DNA of 64,000 nt from Dolichospermum sp. DET69 (GTDB lineage: Bacteria; Cyanobacteriota; Cyanobacteriia; Cyanobacteriales; Nostocaceae), in contig CP070233.1 of the NCBI GenBank assembly GCA_017355425.1, forward strand, positions 4,497,501 through 4,561,500, given 5' to 3'. Positions within the stretch are counted from its first letter, which is position 1; the number at the start of each line of letters is the position of its first letter. Shown here one piece after another: positions 38,193 to 47,006 of the stretch. The notes under the pieces are model-generated. The model worked only from the letters and a program-made list of their open reading frames with translations. It searched no databases and was not told the DNA's origin. The translations under genes were made by a program, and so were the position numbers.

Positions 38193-38522
38193 TTACTGTT
38201 TAGCTAGTAAAGCTTTCTTATCTTGAATCAGAGCATTAATTTCGGAATTAATGTTTTTCAACTGTTCTTTTTTTTGCTCTATTGATAGTTCGGTGTTTTG
38301 AGAAATACCGTTTTTTTGGTCTCTATAATATGCAATTAGTTCGTCAATGTCTGCAACGGTTTGGGTGGGGGCCGGCGCAGTTGCAGCAGCAGCATATAGT
38401 ACAGGAGCGGTATATACTGAAGCAGCAAGAGCGGTAGGCACGTTTAACAGCAAACTACAGAACGCGAATAATAACACGATTGAATGTAAAAACACGCGTT
38501 TGGCAGAAGTGAAAAGTTTCAT
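38193..38522 (-). CDS. small secreted coiled-coil protein, unknown function
   Basis: This is a 109-residue protein from the ATG at 38522. An ATG six codons earlier is possible but gives an odd N-terminus. Residues about 1-35 are a signal peptide (basic start, hydrophobic FLHSIVLLFAFCSLLL, cleavage after PTALAA). An Ala/Pro linker and a C-terminal helical segment follow (IDELIAYYRDQKNGI, EQKKEQLKNINSEINALI). I recognise no family. It is probably periplasmic and dimerises through the helix. The stop lies just outside a long terminator hairpin. Confidence 0.62.
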   Translation of the reverse strand: MKLFTSAKRVFLHSIVLLFAFCSLLLNVPTALAASVYTAPVLYAAAATAPAPTQTVADIDELIAYYRDQKNGISQNTELSIEQKKEQLKNINSEINALIQDKKALLAKQ

Positions 38523-38540
38523 TTTTTCTTGGATGATCAT

Positions 38541-38895
38541 AAATTTTCAGTTTGCATACTATTATATTGTCAGTGATATTACGTCGAATTTTAAAATAAT
38601 TTAACAATTGAGATGTTTTTACGCAATTCCTGTATTTTATATTAGAAGTAGTCTAACAAAATTAAATTCACTCATTGAGAGAGGGAACAGAGAACTAAGT
38701 AGGTTAGCATTAAAAATTGTCGTTATGGCAAGGCAAGAAGCACTCATGCAAGAGTGAAGAGGGTTTGGGCGATTTTACTTTTCTTTACACAGATTGGTTT
38801 TATTGTGTTCACCTACTTAAAAAATTAGTGTTATTTAACCTAATCTACAAACGTGAAGTGGTAAAATGGAGACAAAGTGAGCAATTAACTAATTA
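38541..38895. other. 355-base intergenic stretch upstream of rimM
   Basis: No gene is seen. It is AT-rich and should contain promoters for the divergent small secreted protein and rimM genes. No confident box pair or hairpin stands out. Confidence 0.35.
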
Positions 38896-39552
38896 ATGAA
38901 CCACGAAGACGCGAAAAAGAAGCAGGGGAGCAAAGAACCGGGAGTAGGGGGAAAAGTTAAAAACTCTCCAGTCCCCAATCTTGATGATTGGTTGGAAATT
39001 GGGAAGATTGTCTCACCCCAAGGTTTAACTGGGGAGTTGCGGGTTTATCCTAATACTGACTTTCCTGAACGCTTTGAAGAACCGGGAAAACGCTGGTTAT
39101 TACGTCCAGGGGAAACGGAACTTCAATCTGTGGAGTTATTAAATGGGCGGTATATTGAGAATAAGAATCTTTATGTGATTAAATTGAAAGGAGTATGCGA
39201 TCGCTTTCAAGCTGAAAATATGCGTGATTGTCGGTTTTTTGTGCCTGTTAGCGATCGCCCAAAATTAGCAAAAGGTGAATTTCATGTGATAGATTTGCTA
39301 GGGTTACAAGTCTTCATGCAATCATCTGGGGAATTAGTGGGAACGGTGGTAGATATATTACCGTCAGGTCATGATTTATTAGAAGTTCAATTTGATCCTG
39401 CTTTTGTGACTAATAATGAAGAACTGACAACTGATAAAGCCCAAAAAACAGTTTTAATTCCTTTTGTGATGGAAATTGTGCCTATTGTTGATTTAGAAAC
39501 CCGTCGAGTAGAAATTACTCCTCCCCCCGGTTTATTGTCAGTTAATAATTAG
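38896..39552 (+). CDS. rimM: ribosome maturation factor RimM
   Basis: This is a 218-residue RimM, which binds ribosomal protein S19 and helps mature the 3' domain of 16S rRNA. The N-terminal beta-barrel starts LEIGKIVSPQGLTGELRVYPNTDFPERF. The PRC-barrel half starts GEFHVIDLLGLQVF and ends LIPFVMEIVPIVDLETRRVEI with PPPGLL. The first 28 residues are not part of the family and are encoded by a dispersed repeat (MNHEDAKKK from ATGAACCACGAAGACGC). They are either a lineage-specific tail or the real start is a non-ATG codon further in. No trmD or rpsP gene is adjacent. Confidence 0.9.
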   Translation: MNHEDAKKKQGSKEPGVGGKVKNSPVPNLDDWLEIGKIVSPQGLTGELRVYPNTDFPERFEEPGKRWLLRPGETELQSVELLNGRYIENKNLYVIKLKGVCDRFQAENMRDCRFFVPVSDRPKLAKGEFHVIDLLGLQVFMQSSGELVGTVVDILPSGHDLLEVQFDPAFVTNNEELTTDKAQKTVLIPFVMEIVPIVDLETRRVEITPPPGLLSVNN

Positions 39553-39650
39553 AACCATTTCAGGAAACCTGATAGTGTTTTGGGGCAAGCACGGGGGCAT
39601 TGCCCCTACAAAAAATCCTACTTTACAGATTATTAAATCGGTGTTCTAGA

Positions 39651-40502
39651 CTATAAATCATCATCAGATTCATCAGGATTAACACCTAATTGACGTAACT
39701 TTTCAGCTAATATTTCCATTTTCCGTTTTGCTTCAATCACTTCTTGTTCAGCTACAATAGCTCGTTTTGTTGCCACAGCAGCTTCTTCAACGGCAGCAGC
39801 AGCTTCTTCAATTGCAGTAATAGCTTCTTCACTCGGTTCAGGAATTAATTCTCCTGCGAGAGTAAACCACCTTAACCACAATTTAGAAATACCTCGAAAT
39901 GAACCTTGCCATAATCCTAAACTTAACTCTAATTCAGGCATTGGTAATCGCCCTGTAGTCAAATTCATTGGTTCATAATGACCACCAACTAAATGAAATG
40001 CGCGGAGTTCATTGGTATAGCGACTAAAAACAATATAATAGGGAATTCGCAAAATACTTTCATAAACTTCCCATTTTGTAGGAGGTTTACCTTTAGCAGT
40101 TTTTGTGTTTCCTAAATCTTCATCTTCTGTACCAGGAGATAATAATTCTACTACCACAAAAGGATTTACTGGTTCTTGCCAAGTCACATAACTTAAACGC
40201 AAATCTTGACCATGATATAATCTTGATCCTCCAACAACACCAAACCAATCTGAACGTTTATACCATAAAGGATGCTGAAGATCATAATAAAGATTCATAT
40301 CAGCAGCACTAAAAATGAGTTCTGGACTCCAATTTAGAGGTTGAAAGGTCAGATATAAAAGTAAAGGTTGTAAAAAATGAAATTCGTCTGGCAAACCTTT
40401 TTCCTCTGGATTTTCACTAGGTAAATCATACATTGTCGGCAGATTTTCCCAAGGAGGAAGGGGAGGATCTGATTGAGAAATCAACGGAGGGGAGAAAGTC
40501 AT
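39651..40502 (-). CDS. Uma2 family endonuclease-like protein (DUF820)
   Basis: This 283-residue protein carries a Uma2 PD-(D/E)XK-like fold (residues about 60-210): LIFSAADMNLYYDL, FVVVELLSPGTEDEDLG, KWEVYESILRIPYYIVF and ELRAFHLVGGHYEPM. Residues about 215-275 form a coiled coil rich in Ala, Glu and Lys. Uma2 proteins are abundant in cyanobacteria; nuclease activity is predicted but mostly untested. The N-terminal 50 residues are Pro-rich. It is a single gene. Confidence 0.85.
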   Translation of the reverse strand: MTFSPPLISQSDPPLPPWENLPTMYDLPSENPEEKGLPDEFHFLQPLLLYLTFQPLNWSPELIFSAADMNLYYDLQHPLWYKRSDWFGVVGGSRLYHGQDLRLSYVTWQEPVNPFVVVELLSPGTEDEDLGNTKTAKGKPPTKWEVYESILRIPYYIVFSRYTNELRAFHLVGGHYEPMNLTTGRLPMPELELSLGLWQGSFRGISKLWLRWFTLAGELIPEPSEEAITAIEEAAAAVEEAAVATKRAIVAEQEVIEAKRKMEILAEKLRQLGVNPDESDDDL

Positions 40503-40975
40503 AAATAAATTAAATAAATTTTGCTTTTCTCAATCTTAGTTTAACAAATATTATGGTCTACCAACGACAAAATCCCCGACTTGTTTTAGAGGATGTTTGA
40601 AAAGTCCTTTTCTCGGTATCAAAAGTTTTAGATCCCTCTAAATCTCCCTTAAAAAGGGAGACTTTGATGACCGTTCCCCCTTTTTTAAGCTACGGTGTAC
40701 ACACAAGTCTTCTAGAGTTGCCCCACAACGTTTAGATCCCCCCAACCCCCCTTAAAAAGGGGGGGCTAAATTCTTCAAAGTCCCCCTTTTTAAGGGGGAT
40801 TTAGGGGGATCGGATAACGTTTAGCATCCTGTCTAGAGATGTGTTTACACCGTAGCTTTTTTAAGGGGGGTTAGGGGGGATCTAAAAGTGCCTAAAGTCA
40901 CAGCGAAACACTTTATGGCTACGCCACGCTTCGCTATCAAACAACCTCTGAGAAATGGGGGATATATGTTGATAA
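40503..40975. other. 473-base intergenic stretch holding repeats
   Basis: No gene is seen. It consists largely of repeats: AAAGGGAGACTTTGA-type palindromes from about 40630, the MITE-like copy B at 40689-40856, and TTTTTTAAGGGGGGTTAGGGG at about 40856-40880. The short GCTACGCCACGCTTCGC motif at about 40918 also recurs elsewhere. Confidence 0.5.
40689..40856. repeat. palindromic MITE-like element, copy B
   Basis: The 168-bp element has ends GCTACGGTGTACACACAAGT (40689-40708) and GATGTGTTTACACCGTAGC (to 40856), the same as copy A at 29574-29720. The interior differs and holds CCCCCTTAAAAAGGGGG palindromes. It has no coding capacity. Confidence 0.7.
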
Positions 40976-41716
40976 TTATCTTCTAAATTTCCGTTCTAAA
41001 AAAGCAATAATTTGTGACCAAGCAGAGGTAGCTGCAACAGCATCATAACGATAACCATCATCTCTCATAAAAGTATGTTCTGCTTCATAAGCGAAAAATT
41101 GATGATGGACTTTAGCATTTTCTAAAGCATTAATTATAGTATGTCTATCCTGTTCAGAAATATGTGGATCTTCAGTTCCAAAAATTAACAACATTTCTCC
41201 CTTAATTTCCTCAAATCTTTGAATAGTCTCTGCTACACCTTTACCTAATTTACCGCTAGGAATCCCAGTAGGATAACAACAAACAGCCGCAGCAATTTCA
41301 CTTTCAAAAGCAGTGCGAACAGCCAAATGTCCACCAATACAAAAACCCACAGTTCCGATTTTCTCAGCAATAACTGAACTATCATTTTTGAGAAAATCAA
41401 TTACTGCACGAGTATCAGCATCATATTCAGAAATTAAGGTTCTTCGGGCATCATCATTACCGCGCATTCTGCCAATATCATTCGGTTCAATTACAGAACC
41501 CACAGGTTCAATGCGGTGAAAAATCTCTGGTGCTACAACCACATAACCAAAACTAGCTAAATAATTAACTAACCGAATTATGGCATCACCTAATTGATAG
41601 ATATCACTATAAAAAACAATTCCTGGATATTTACCTGCTGGTTTAGGAGAAGCAACATAAACCCGCATTAAACTATCATCAACTCTTAAATCAATATTGC
41701 GTTTAACGATTTGCAT
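40976..41716 (-). CDS. dienelactone hydrolase family protein
   Basis: This 246-residue alpha/beta hydrolase has the triad nucleophile Cys in VGFCIGGHLAV, Asp in IFGTEDPHI and His in EAEHTFMRD. Other family blocks are YPGIVFYSDIYQL and GYVVVAPEIFHR. Dienelactone hydrolases open carboxymethylene-butenolide-type lactones; in cyanobacteria the true substrate is unknown. It is a single gene with repeats on both sides. Confidence 0.9.
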   Translation of the reverse strand: MQIVKRNIDLRVDDSLMRVYVASPKPAGKYPGIVFYSDIYQLGDAIIRLVNYLASFGYVVVAPEIFHRIEPVGSVIEPNDIGRMRGNDDARRTLISEYDADTRAVIDFLKNDSSVIAEKIGTVGFCIGGHLAVRTAFESEIAAAVCCYPTGIPSGKLGKGVAETIQRFEEIKGEMLLIFGTEDPHISEQDRHTIINALENAKVHHQFFAYEAEHTFMRDDGYRYDAVAATSAWSQIIAFLERKFRR

Positions 41717-41864
41717 TTTTCATATTTTGGTAATGTGTTAATTTGTAATTCCCAAAATTTAATAATAATCAGCATATTTTAATCAAAAAACATAATTATC
41801 TAAGCCTCTTTTCTCTTACCTTATAATTTTTAACGCCAACTTAACTTAGACTACTACTTATACC

Positions 41865-42000
41865 AATTTGATGTAAGGCTGCACAGAACCCTGAAATCAA
41901 TTGATTGATACATCTTCATCTGCGTTCATCTGCGTTCATCTGCATTTATCTGCGTTTAATGTTCTTGAGATTTTATTGTATGCAGCTTCATATTAATTTA
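41865..42000. repeat. dispersed repeat with tandem ATCTGCGTTC units
   Basis: AAGGCTGCACAGAA ... TTGATTGATACATCTTCATCTGCG is repeated, inverted, at about 59413-59490. Within it ATCTGCGTTC-like decamers occur four times in tandem (41928-41967). The ends (ATGTAAGGCTGCA and TGTATGCAGCTTCAT) are roughly inverted, so it looks like a small non-coding palindromic element. Confidence 0.55.
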
Positions 42001-42065
42001 GTTTTACTGATAAAAAAGCAGAAAATAGTAGACATTCCCTCAATAAAATCTTTCATTTTGTCATA

Positions 42066-42212
42066 GAGAACTCCACAAAAAAGATGAACTGCTTGCAGCA
42101 GCGCTTCGCTATCCAATTTTGTGGGATGGGCATCTTGCCCGTCCCTGTATTATTAGGGGACCAGATGCCCGCACCACAAGAAATTTTGGATATTTCTTTA
42201 ATTGGAAGTCTC
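42066..42212. repeat. second MITE-like family, copy 1
   Basis: The element runs from GAGAACTCCACAAAAAA to TTAATTGGAAGTCTC. Its core palindrome is GTGGGATGGGCATCTTGCCCG ending in GCACCACAAG (written here without the middle). A 123-bp relative lies at 43821-43943. It ends directly against the remains of a DUF4258 gene, which it probably disrupted. Confidence 0.6.
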
Positions 42213-42360
42213 ATATATGACGAAATTATAGAAAAATACTCCAATCACTAATCCTATTCTCGTTATTTAATTTACCGAGAAAATATTGCCCATCAACCTA
42301 TTCACAAAATTTGAGGCTATGATCAAGATAGAGGAATTGCAATTGTAGTCAATGTTGATT
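42213..42360 (+). pseudogene. decayed DUF4258 toxin-like gene fragment
   Basis: Read on the plus strand with two stops ignored, this stretch encodes YDEIIEKYSNH, SYSRYLIYREN, PIHKI and GYDQDRGIAIVVNV. This is the order seen in DUF4258 proteins (EIIEEYP, PYP-L-YG, PIHVV, ITVY). Such genes usually precede YgiT-type zinc-finger genes, exactly as here. The 5' end is replaced by a MITE-like element and the body has stop codons, so the gene is dead. Assignment rests on remembered family patterns. Confidence 0.55.
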
Positions 42361-42406
42361 GTTTCCAGTCTCAAGACTGAATTAATTAACACATAGGGAA
42401 ATAAGT

Positions 42407-42649
42407 ATGAAAAATCAAAAATGTCCGACTTGTCAAGGTGAGTTAGAAACTAAGCAAATCGAAAAAATGTTAAAAGGAGGGAATAACACCGCCGTTATCC
42501 AAGTAGAAGCAGAAGTTTGTGCAAAATGTGGAGAAAAGCTCTATAAACCAGACGTTGTTAGCCAATTTACTCAAATTCGTGCCAAACTTAGAAACCAACA
42601 AACAGAAGATTTTCAAGTTATTGGTCAATCTTTCCGCATTTCTGTTTAA
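42407..42649 (+). CDS. YgiT-type zinc finger protein (antitoxin-like)
   Basis: This 80-residue protein has two CxxC pairs (KCPTCQGELE and EVCAKCGEKLY) that bind one zinc, as in the N-terminal half of the MqsA antitoxin. No helix-turn-helix is present. These small proteins normally sit after a DUF4258 gene and are taken as its antitoxin. The partner here is decayed, so this gene may be an orphan. GGGAAATAAGT precedes the ATG. Confidence 0.82.
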   Translation: MKNQKCPTCQGELETKQIEKMLKGGNNTAVIQVEAEVCAKCGEKLYKPDVVSQFTQIRAKLRNQQTEDFQVIGQSFRISV

Positions 42650-42775
42650 TTAATTAATCAAGGAAAGCCGAAAAATCCTATCCTAAGTTTGATAACTGTG
42701 AAGATATCACTGAGTTTTCACTAGATGTCTGTTGATAATCTCACATCCCATGGAATTATGCTTTACTTTCAAAAA

Positions 42776-42847
<72 letters not shown>

Positions 42848-42914
42848 TTTTGCTGTTTTGTTTTTCCAACTTTATCAATATACCATCAACAGCTATGGTT
42901 TTGTCAAGGGGTTT

Positions 42915-43784
42915 TTAGAAAAGATTTGCCGTTAACCCAAAAGAAGCAGTACAACTAGCTCCTGGAGCTAACACCGTCAGGTTTTCACCAGTGTTGAAAG
43001 CATTGCGGGTGGCACTCCAAGGCTCTAGACAGTAAAATTCTTTGCCCTTAACAGTCCAGAAAACCAACCAGGTAGAGAAATCATCGTAGTCCAGGGTTAG
43101 CTTCAACTTGCGGCTGTTATCTGTCACAGAAGCAGATTTACTGGTAAGTCCCCCAAAGGCAAAATCAATTTCATCTTGGTTAAAATCGAATTTGCCGTTA
43201 AAGGTGTTAAATTCCTTAGTTTTGTTATCTTGATATCGTGTAGAAGGAAGTTCCACTTCTAGCTGATTTTTATCACCGCAGAGGAAGTAAGGGTGGAAAC
43301 CAGCGGAAAATGGCATGGGTGTAGATGACAGATTTTTATATTCCTGACGCACCGTTAAAGTATTACCTTGGAGTTCGTAGGTAAAAGCCAATTGAAAATC
43401 AAAAGGATAAACTGCCTTTGTTTCCTCATTGCTGGTGAGAACTACAGTCAGACTAGCTTTATCTTCTGTGTGTTGTTGTGTTGCTGTCCAAGGCAATTCA
43501 CGAGCAAAGCCATGTTGTTTAATAGTATACTCTTTTCCATCAACGCTGTAAGTATTATCAGGTAAGTTACCGCAAAGTGGAAACAAAATTGGATTGCCAC
43601 CCCTGACGCTCAAATCAGGATGAGTAAAGCGTTCAGCGTCTAGGTAAAATATTTCTTGACCTTGCACCAGCCAACGAGTGATGATACCGCCTCTTTCTGG
43701 GACAACTTCTATTTGTGTACCAGCGGTTTTATCAGACAGGATGTAGGTTTTGTATTGTTGTTCTTGAATGTCAATGGTAAACAT
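42915..43784 (-). CDS. aldose 1-epimerase family protein (mutarotase-like)
   Basis: This 289-residue protein has the galactose-mutarotase fold: VPERGGIITRWLVQGQEIFYL, GNPILFPLCGNLPDN, the conserved His in IKQHGFARELPW and the second His in SAGFHPYFL, with a C-terminal LEPWSATRNA. These residues are the general acid/base pair that interconverts sugar anomers. It could act on glucose or on a hexose phosphate (YeaD-like); the sequence does not decide. It ends 68 bases from tRNA-Lys and is not clearly in an operon. Confidence 0.85.
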   Translation of the reverse strand: MFTIDIQEQQYKTYILSDKTAGTQIEVVPERGGIITRWLVQGQEIFYLDAERFTHPDLSVRGGNPILFPLCGNLPDNTYSVDGKEYTIKQHGFARELPWTATQQHTEDKASLTVVLTSNEETKAVYPFDFQLAFTYELQGNTLTVRQEYKNLSSTPMPFSAGFHPYFLCGDKNQLEVELPSTRYQDNKTKEFNTFNGKFDFNQDEIDFAFGGLTSKSASVTDNSRKLKLTLDYDDFSTWLVFWTVKGKEFYCLEPWSATRNAFNTGENLTVLAPGASCTASFGLTANLF

Positions 43785-43789
43785 AGTTT

Positions 43790-43821
43790 TTAGTCATTAG
43801 TTATTAGTCATTAGTCATTAG
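43790..43821. repeat. heptameric short tandem repeat (TTAGTCA)
   Basis: TTAGTCA occurs as four tandem heptads (one variant TTAGTTA) plus a partial unit. Such STRR heptads are a known feature of heterocystous cyanobacterial genomes. Confidence 0.8.
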
Positions 43822-43943
43822 ATAACTCCACAAAAAAAATGCTCCAATCTTGTGGGATGGGCATTTGGCCCCTCCTTGGATTATTAGCAGGCAAGATGCC
43901 TGCACCACAAGAGAATTTGGGATATTTTTTATTTGGAAGTCTC
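43821..43943. repeat. second MITE-like family, copy 2
   Basis: The 123-bp element runs from GATAACTCCACAAAAAA to TTATTTGGAAGTCTC, related to 42066-42212. The core is TTGTGGGATGGGCATTTGG with its inverse GATGCCTGCACCACAAG. It adjoins the STRR heptads and lies upstream of the mutarotase-like gene. Confidence 0.6.
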
Positions 43944-43980
43944 TTAGTAATTGGGAATTGGTGATTGATAAAATTTACTT

Positions 43981-44022
43981 CTGTCACCTGTCACCTGTCA
44001 ACTGTCAACTGTCAACTGTCAC
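43981..44022. repeat. heptameric short tandem repeat (CTGTCAM)
   Basis: Six tandem heptads, CTGTCAC or CTGTCAA, directly precede the pdhA stop codon region. They belong to the same repeat class as the arrays at 43790 and 46668. Confidence 0.85.
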
Positions 44023-44026
44023 CTAA

Positions 44027-45064
44027 TTACACGTCTTCGGCAAAAATGAAGCGATATAACTCACTAGGGTCTGGTTCAGGGCTACTTTCAGCAAATCTAA
44101 CTGATTCGTCAATTACAGCCTGAATTTTCTTTTCCACATCTTTGAGTTCTGCTTCTGTGGCTAGATTTTGTTCTAGCAAATAAGCAGCTAACTTTTTAAT
44201 GGGGTCACGAGCAAACCAAAATTCTTTTTCTTCTTTGCTTCGCATTTCGTCTGGGTCAGCCAGGGAATGACCCCGGAAGCGATAGGTCATAGCTTCAATC
44301 AGGGTTGGACCTTCTCCAGCACGAGCGCGGGCTACGGCTTCTTGAGCCACTTGTCGCACTGCTAAAACATCCATTCCATCTACTTCCACGCCCACCATGT
44401 TAAACACACTGGCTTTTTTGTAAATTTCTGGTTGGGAAGTTGCCCGTTCGTGAGACATACCAATTGCCCATTTATTATTTTCTACCACAAATAGAATTGG
44501 CAGTTTCCATAAAGCCGCCATATTCAATGTCTCGAAAAATTGACCGTTGTTAGCAGCCCCGTCACCAAAGAAGCAAGCGGTTACTTGGTCAGCGTTTTTA
44601 TCTCCGAGAACTTCCCGACGGTATTTAGATTGAAAAGCAGCACCAGCAGCCACAGGAATACCTTCAGCTACGAAAGCATAACCACCTAATAATCGGTGTT
44701 CGGCGGAAAACATATGCATTGAACCACCGCGCCCTTTACTGCAACCTGTGGCTTTCCCAAATAATTCTGCCATTACCTCTCGTGCTGGGACTCCTGCACT
44801 CAAAGCATGAACGTGGTCACGGTAGGTACTGGAAACGAAGTCTTCACCGGGACGCATTGCACCTTTGACAATGCCACTACAAACTGCTTCCTGTCCATTG
44901 TATAAGTGGACAAAACCAAACATTTTCCCTCTATAGTACATTTCGGCACATTTATCTTCAAACAAACGCCCTAATGTCATGTCTTCGTATAAGCCTAGTC
45001 CTTCTTCTTTGGTGATTTGGACTGTGGCAGTATTAAATGTGGGTAATGCGCGCTCTTGAGCCAT
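44027..45064 (-). CDS. pdhA: pyruvate dehydrogenase E1 component, alpha subunit
   Basis: This 345-residue E1 alpha has the thiamine-diphosphate motif [20 protein letters not shown] ending in VENN. Other family blocks are [29 protein letters not shown], and the loop [16 protein letters not shown]. It decarboxylates pyruvate with the beta subunit and feeds acetyl-CoA synthesis. pdhB is not adjacent, as is common in cyanobacteria, where these genes are dispersed. The stop is next to a heptad repeat. Confidence 0.97.
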   Translation of the reverse strand: MAQERALPTFNTATVQITKEEGLGLYEDMTLGRLFEDKCAEMYYRGKMFGFVHLYNGQEAVCSGIVKGAMRPGEDFVSSTYRDHVHALSAGVPAREVMAELFGKATGCSKGRGGSMHMFSAEHRLLGGYAFVAEGIPVAAGAAFQSKYRREVLGDKNADQVTACFFGDGAANNGQFFETLNMAALWKLPILFVVENNKWAIGMSHERATSQPEIYKKASVFNMVGVEVDGMDVLAVRQVAQEAVARARAGEGPTLIEAMTYRFRGHSLADPDEMRSKEEKEFWFARDPIKKLAAYLLEQNLATEAELKDVEKKIQAVIDESVRFAESSPEPDPSELYRFIFAEDV

Positions 45065-45229
45065 GCTGGTGAAGTATCCCTATTGTAAAAGTTAAAGTTA
45101 AGTTGGTCTTAGGTAAAGTTAGCTATAAATCAGCCACCATTAACAAGGGTCATTTATCAAACCTTATTTTAATATGTTAGCAATCAGGATTACTGGCTTT
45201 CTGCATAGCTATTAACAATTAACGTAATT

Positions 45230-46024
45230 TTATTTGCCGATGAGTTTGACTAGTCCAATCCCCCCAAAATATAGTCCTAAAACTGCACCTGCTAAAAGAC
45301 TTTGGGTAAGAGGGTCTGTAGAAGGTGTCAGCACTGCTCCTAAAATTACTGCTGCCATAATTACATAACGCCAACCTTTTAACATCATCTGTGAAGAGAC
45401 TATTCCCAAAATAGCCAGCAAAATTTGAATCACTGGAACTTGAAATGCTAGTCCTGTGGTGAATAACAATAACAGCACAAATTCAAAATACTTATCAATT
45501 GACCAAATCTGCTCAACAACATCAGCACCATAGTTAATGAAGAATTGCAAAGCGGCAGGGATGAGTGCTAGATATGAAAAAGCCAAACCAGCTACAAATA
45601 GGAAACTTGACCCCAGTACCACAGGAATGACTAACCGCCGTTCTCGCACTGTGAGACCGGGAAGTACAAACTGGATAATTTGATAAAGAATGAAGGGAGT
45701 AGCCAAGATTAAACCACCGTAAGCGGCGACTTTCATAGAGACAAAGAAAAATTCTCCTGGAGCTAATTGCAGAAATTTAACACCTTTTGCGGGAACTTCT
45801 AGTAACTGCACTAGGGGTTTAACTACGATAAAACAACCGACAACGCCCACTACTACCACTATGAGGGAGTAGAAAATTCTCTGCCGCAATTCCTCCAGGT
45901 GGTCAAAAATGGACATTTCTACTTCACCGGGTAATTCATCAAGCGGGTTAATAGATGGTTCGCTAGATGCTTCGGGGTCTAAATCAGGGGAATTTATGGT
46001 ATCTACGTCTTGTGAAGAGGTCAT
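45230..46024 (-). CDS. tatC: Sec-independent protein translocase TatC
   Basis: This 264-residue protein has six membrane helices. Its N-terminal block [20 protein letters not shown] binds the twin-arginine signal peptide. [15 protein letters not shown] and [20 protein letters not shown]-type helices follow the family pattern. With TatA and TatB it exports folded proteins across the thylakoid or cytoplasmic membrane. A 40-residue acidic N-terminal extension precedes the core. tatA is not adjacent. Confidence 0.96.
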   Translation of the reverse strand: MTSSQDVDTINSPDLDPEASSEPSINPLDELPGEVEMSIFDHLEELRQRIFYSLIVVVVGVVGCFIVVKPLVQLLEVPAKGVKFLQLAPGEFFFVSMKVAAYGGLILATPFILYQIIQFVLPGLTVRERRLVIPVVLGSSFLFVAGLAFSYLALIPAALQFFINYGADVVEQIWSIDKYFEFVLLLLFTTGLAFQVPVIQILLAILGIVSSQMMLKGWRYVIMAAVILGAVLTPSTDPLTQSLLAGAVLGLYFGGIGLVKLIGK

Positions 46025-46326
46025 GAGTTAGCAGGTGGGAAACATTTGTTAGGCAATCTTCGTTAACCATTTTATAAGGAATACGTCTGAAAACTCTTGA
46101 AGTTCTAATTAACTCAGGAAAATAGCTGTATTTATTTTTGGTAGTATTTGTACCTTTGTTTTTATTTTTACATTTGCAATTTGATTTTAAGAAAGTATTA
46201 ATTAGCACGGAATTGATTTTAGCGTTGCTAAATTATTACTACTTCATAAATAAGTATTAATTCCAGACTAAGTATGACCTTATGAATTCTCAACTAACTA
46301 TATAGCTTATTAAAGCTGGGTTTATT
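46025..46326. other. 302-base intergenic stretch between tatC and the WD40 remnant
   Basis: No gene is seen. The sequence is AT-rich, with no strong hairpin or repeat. It should contain the tatC promoter. Confidence 0.3.
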
Positions 46327-46623
46327 ATGATCAGAAAAATACATTATATAGTTTTAAATCAAAAAGGTGTTTTACTGATGGTTTTAAAAGGTGATGCAGA
46401 AGAGTTAAGCAGTGTTAGTTTTAGTCCAGATGGTAAAATATTGGCTGCTGGTAGTGGTCAAGGTCATGTAATTTTACGGAAGTTGTCAGATATTAAATTA
46501 GAAAGTTTACTAAGAAATAATTGCAATATATTAAAAGATTATCTACAATATAATCCCAACATAACCAGAAGTGATGCCTACAGAGAGCAAAGTTATCAGG
46601 CTCTGTGTGATTATAACAGGTAA
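46327..46623 (+). pseudogene. C-terminal remnant of a WD40-repeat protein
   Basis: About 98 residues. Residues about 20-50 are one WD40 blade (LKGDAEELSSVSFSPDGKIL and GSGQGHVILRKL). The following NCNILKDYLQYNPNITRSD is the usual C-terminal tail of large cyanobacterial WD40 proteins. The final WD of the blade has changed to RK. All upstream blades are missing, so it is most likely a leftover of a longer gene. It runs directly into a heptad repeat array. Confidence 0.6.
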
Positions 46624-46737
46624 CAGGTGACAGGTGACAGGGAATAGGTGACAGGGAACAGGTGACAGGGAACAGGGAACAGGGAACAGGGAACAGGGAA
46701 CAGGGAACAGGGAACAGGGAACAGGGAACAGGGAACA
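46621..46737. repeat. heptameric short tandem repeat (GGGAACA)
   Basis: Ten uninterrupted GGGAACA heptads occupy 46668-46737, preceded by degenerate AGGTGAC/AGGGAAT units from 46624. It is the longest heptad array in the window. Copy number probably varies between strains. Confidence 0.9.
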
Positions 46738-46766
46738 GATAACAGAATTGAAGGTCTTATAGTGTT

Positions 46767-47000
46767 ATGCAAATTAATTTTTTACCAGATAATATTACTG
46801 TTAATGCCGAAGTAGGAGAACCGTTGTTAGATGTCGCGGAACGGGCTGGAGTATCAATTCCTACGGGCTGCCTGATGGGAACTTGTCACGCTTGTACAGT
46901 AGAATTAGATGATGGAGAAATTATCCGGGCTTGCATTACCGCAGTTCCATTGAGACAAGATAAACTAATAGTACATCTTTTTAGTGATCCAACTTGGTAA
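46767..47000 (+). CDS. short plant-type [2Fe-2S] ferredoxin
   Basis: This 77-residue ferredoxin-fold protein has ligands in CLMGTCHACTVELDDGEIIRAC, that is C-x4-C-x2-C and a fourth Cys 13 residues later (split here: first three in GCLMGTCHAC, the last in IIRACITAVP). It is shorter than photosynthetic PetF (about 98 residues), lacking the first strand region. It is followed after 6 bases by a TspO-like gene, which implies co-transcription. An electron-transfer role is secure; the partner is unknown. Confidence 0.87.
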   Translation: MQINFLPDNITVNAEVGEPLLDVAERAGVSIPTGCLMGTCHACTVELDDGEIIRACITAVPLRQDKLIVHLFSDPTW

Positions 47001-47006
47001 TTATCT

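Noticed and set aside
45984-46208. A 74-codon minus-strand frame upstream of tatC
   Set aside because: It overlaps the tatC start in another frame and resembles no protein.
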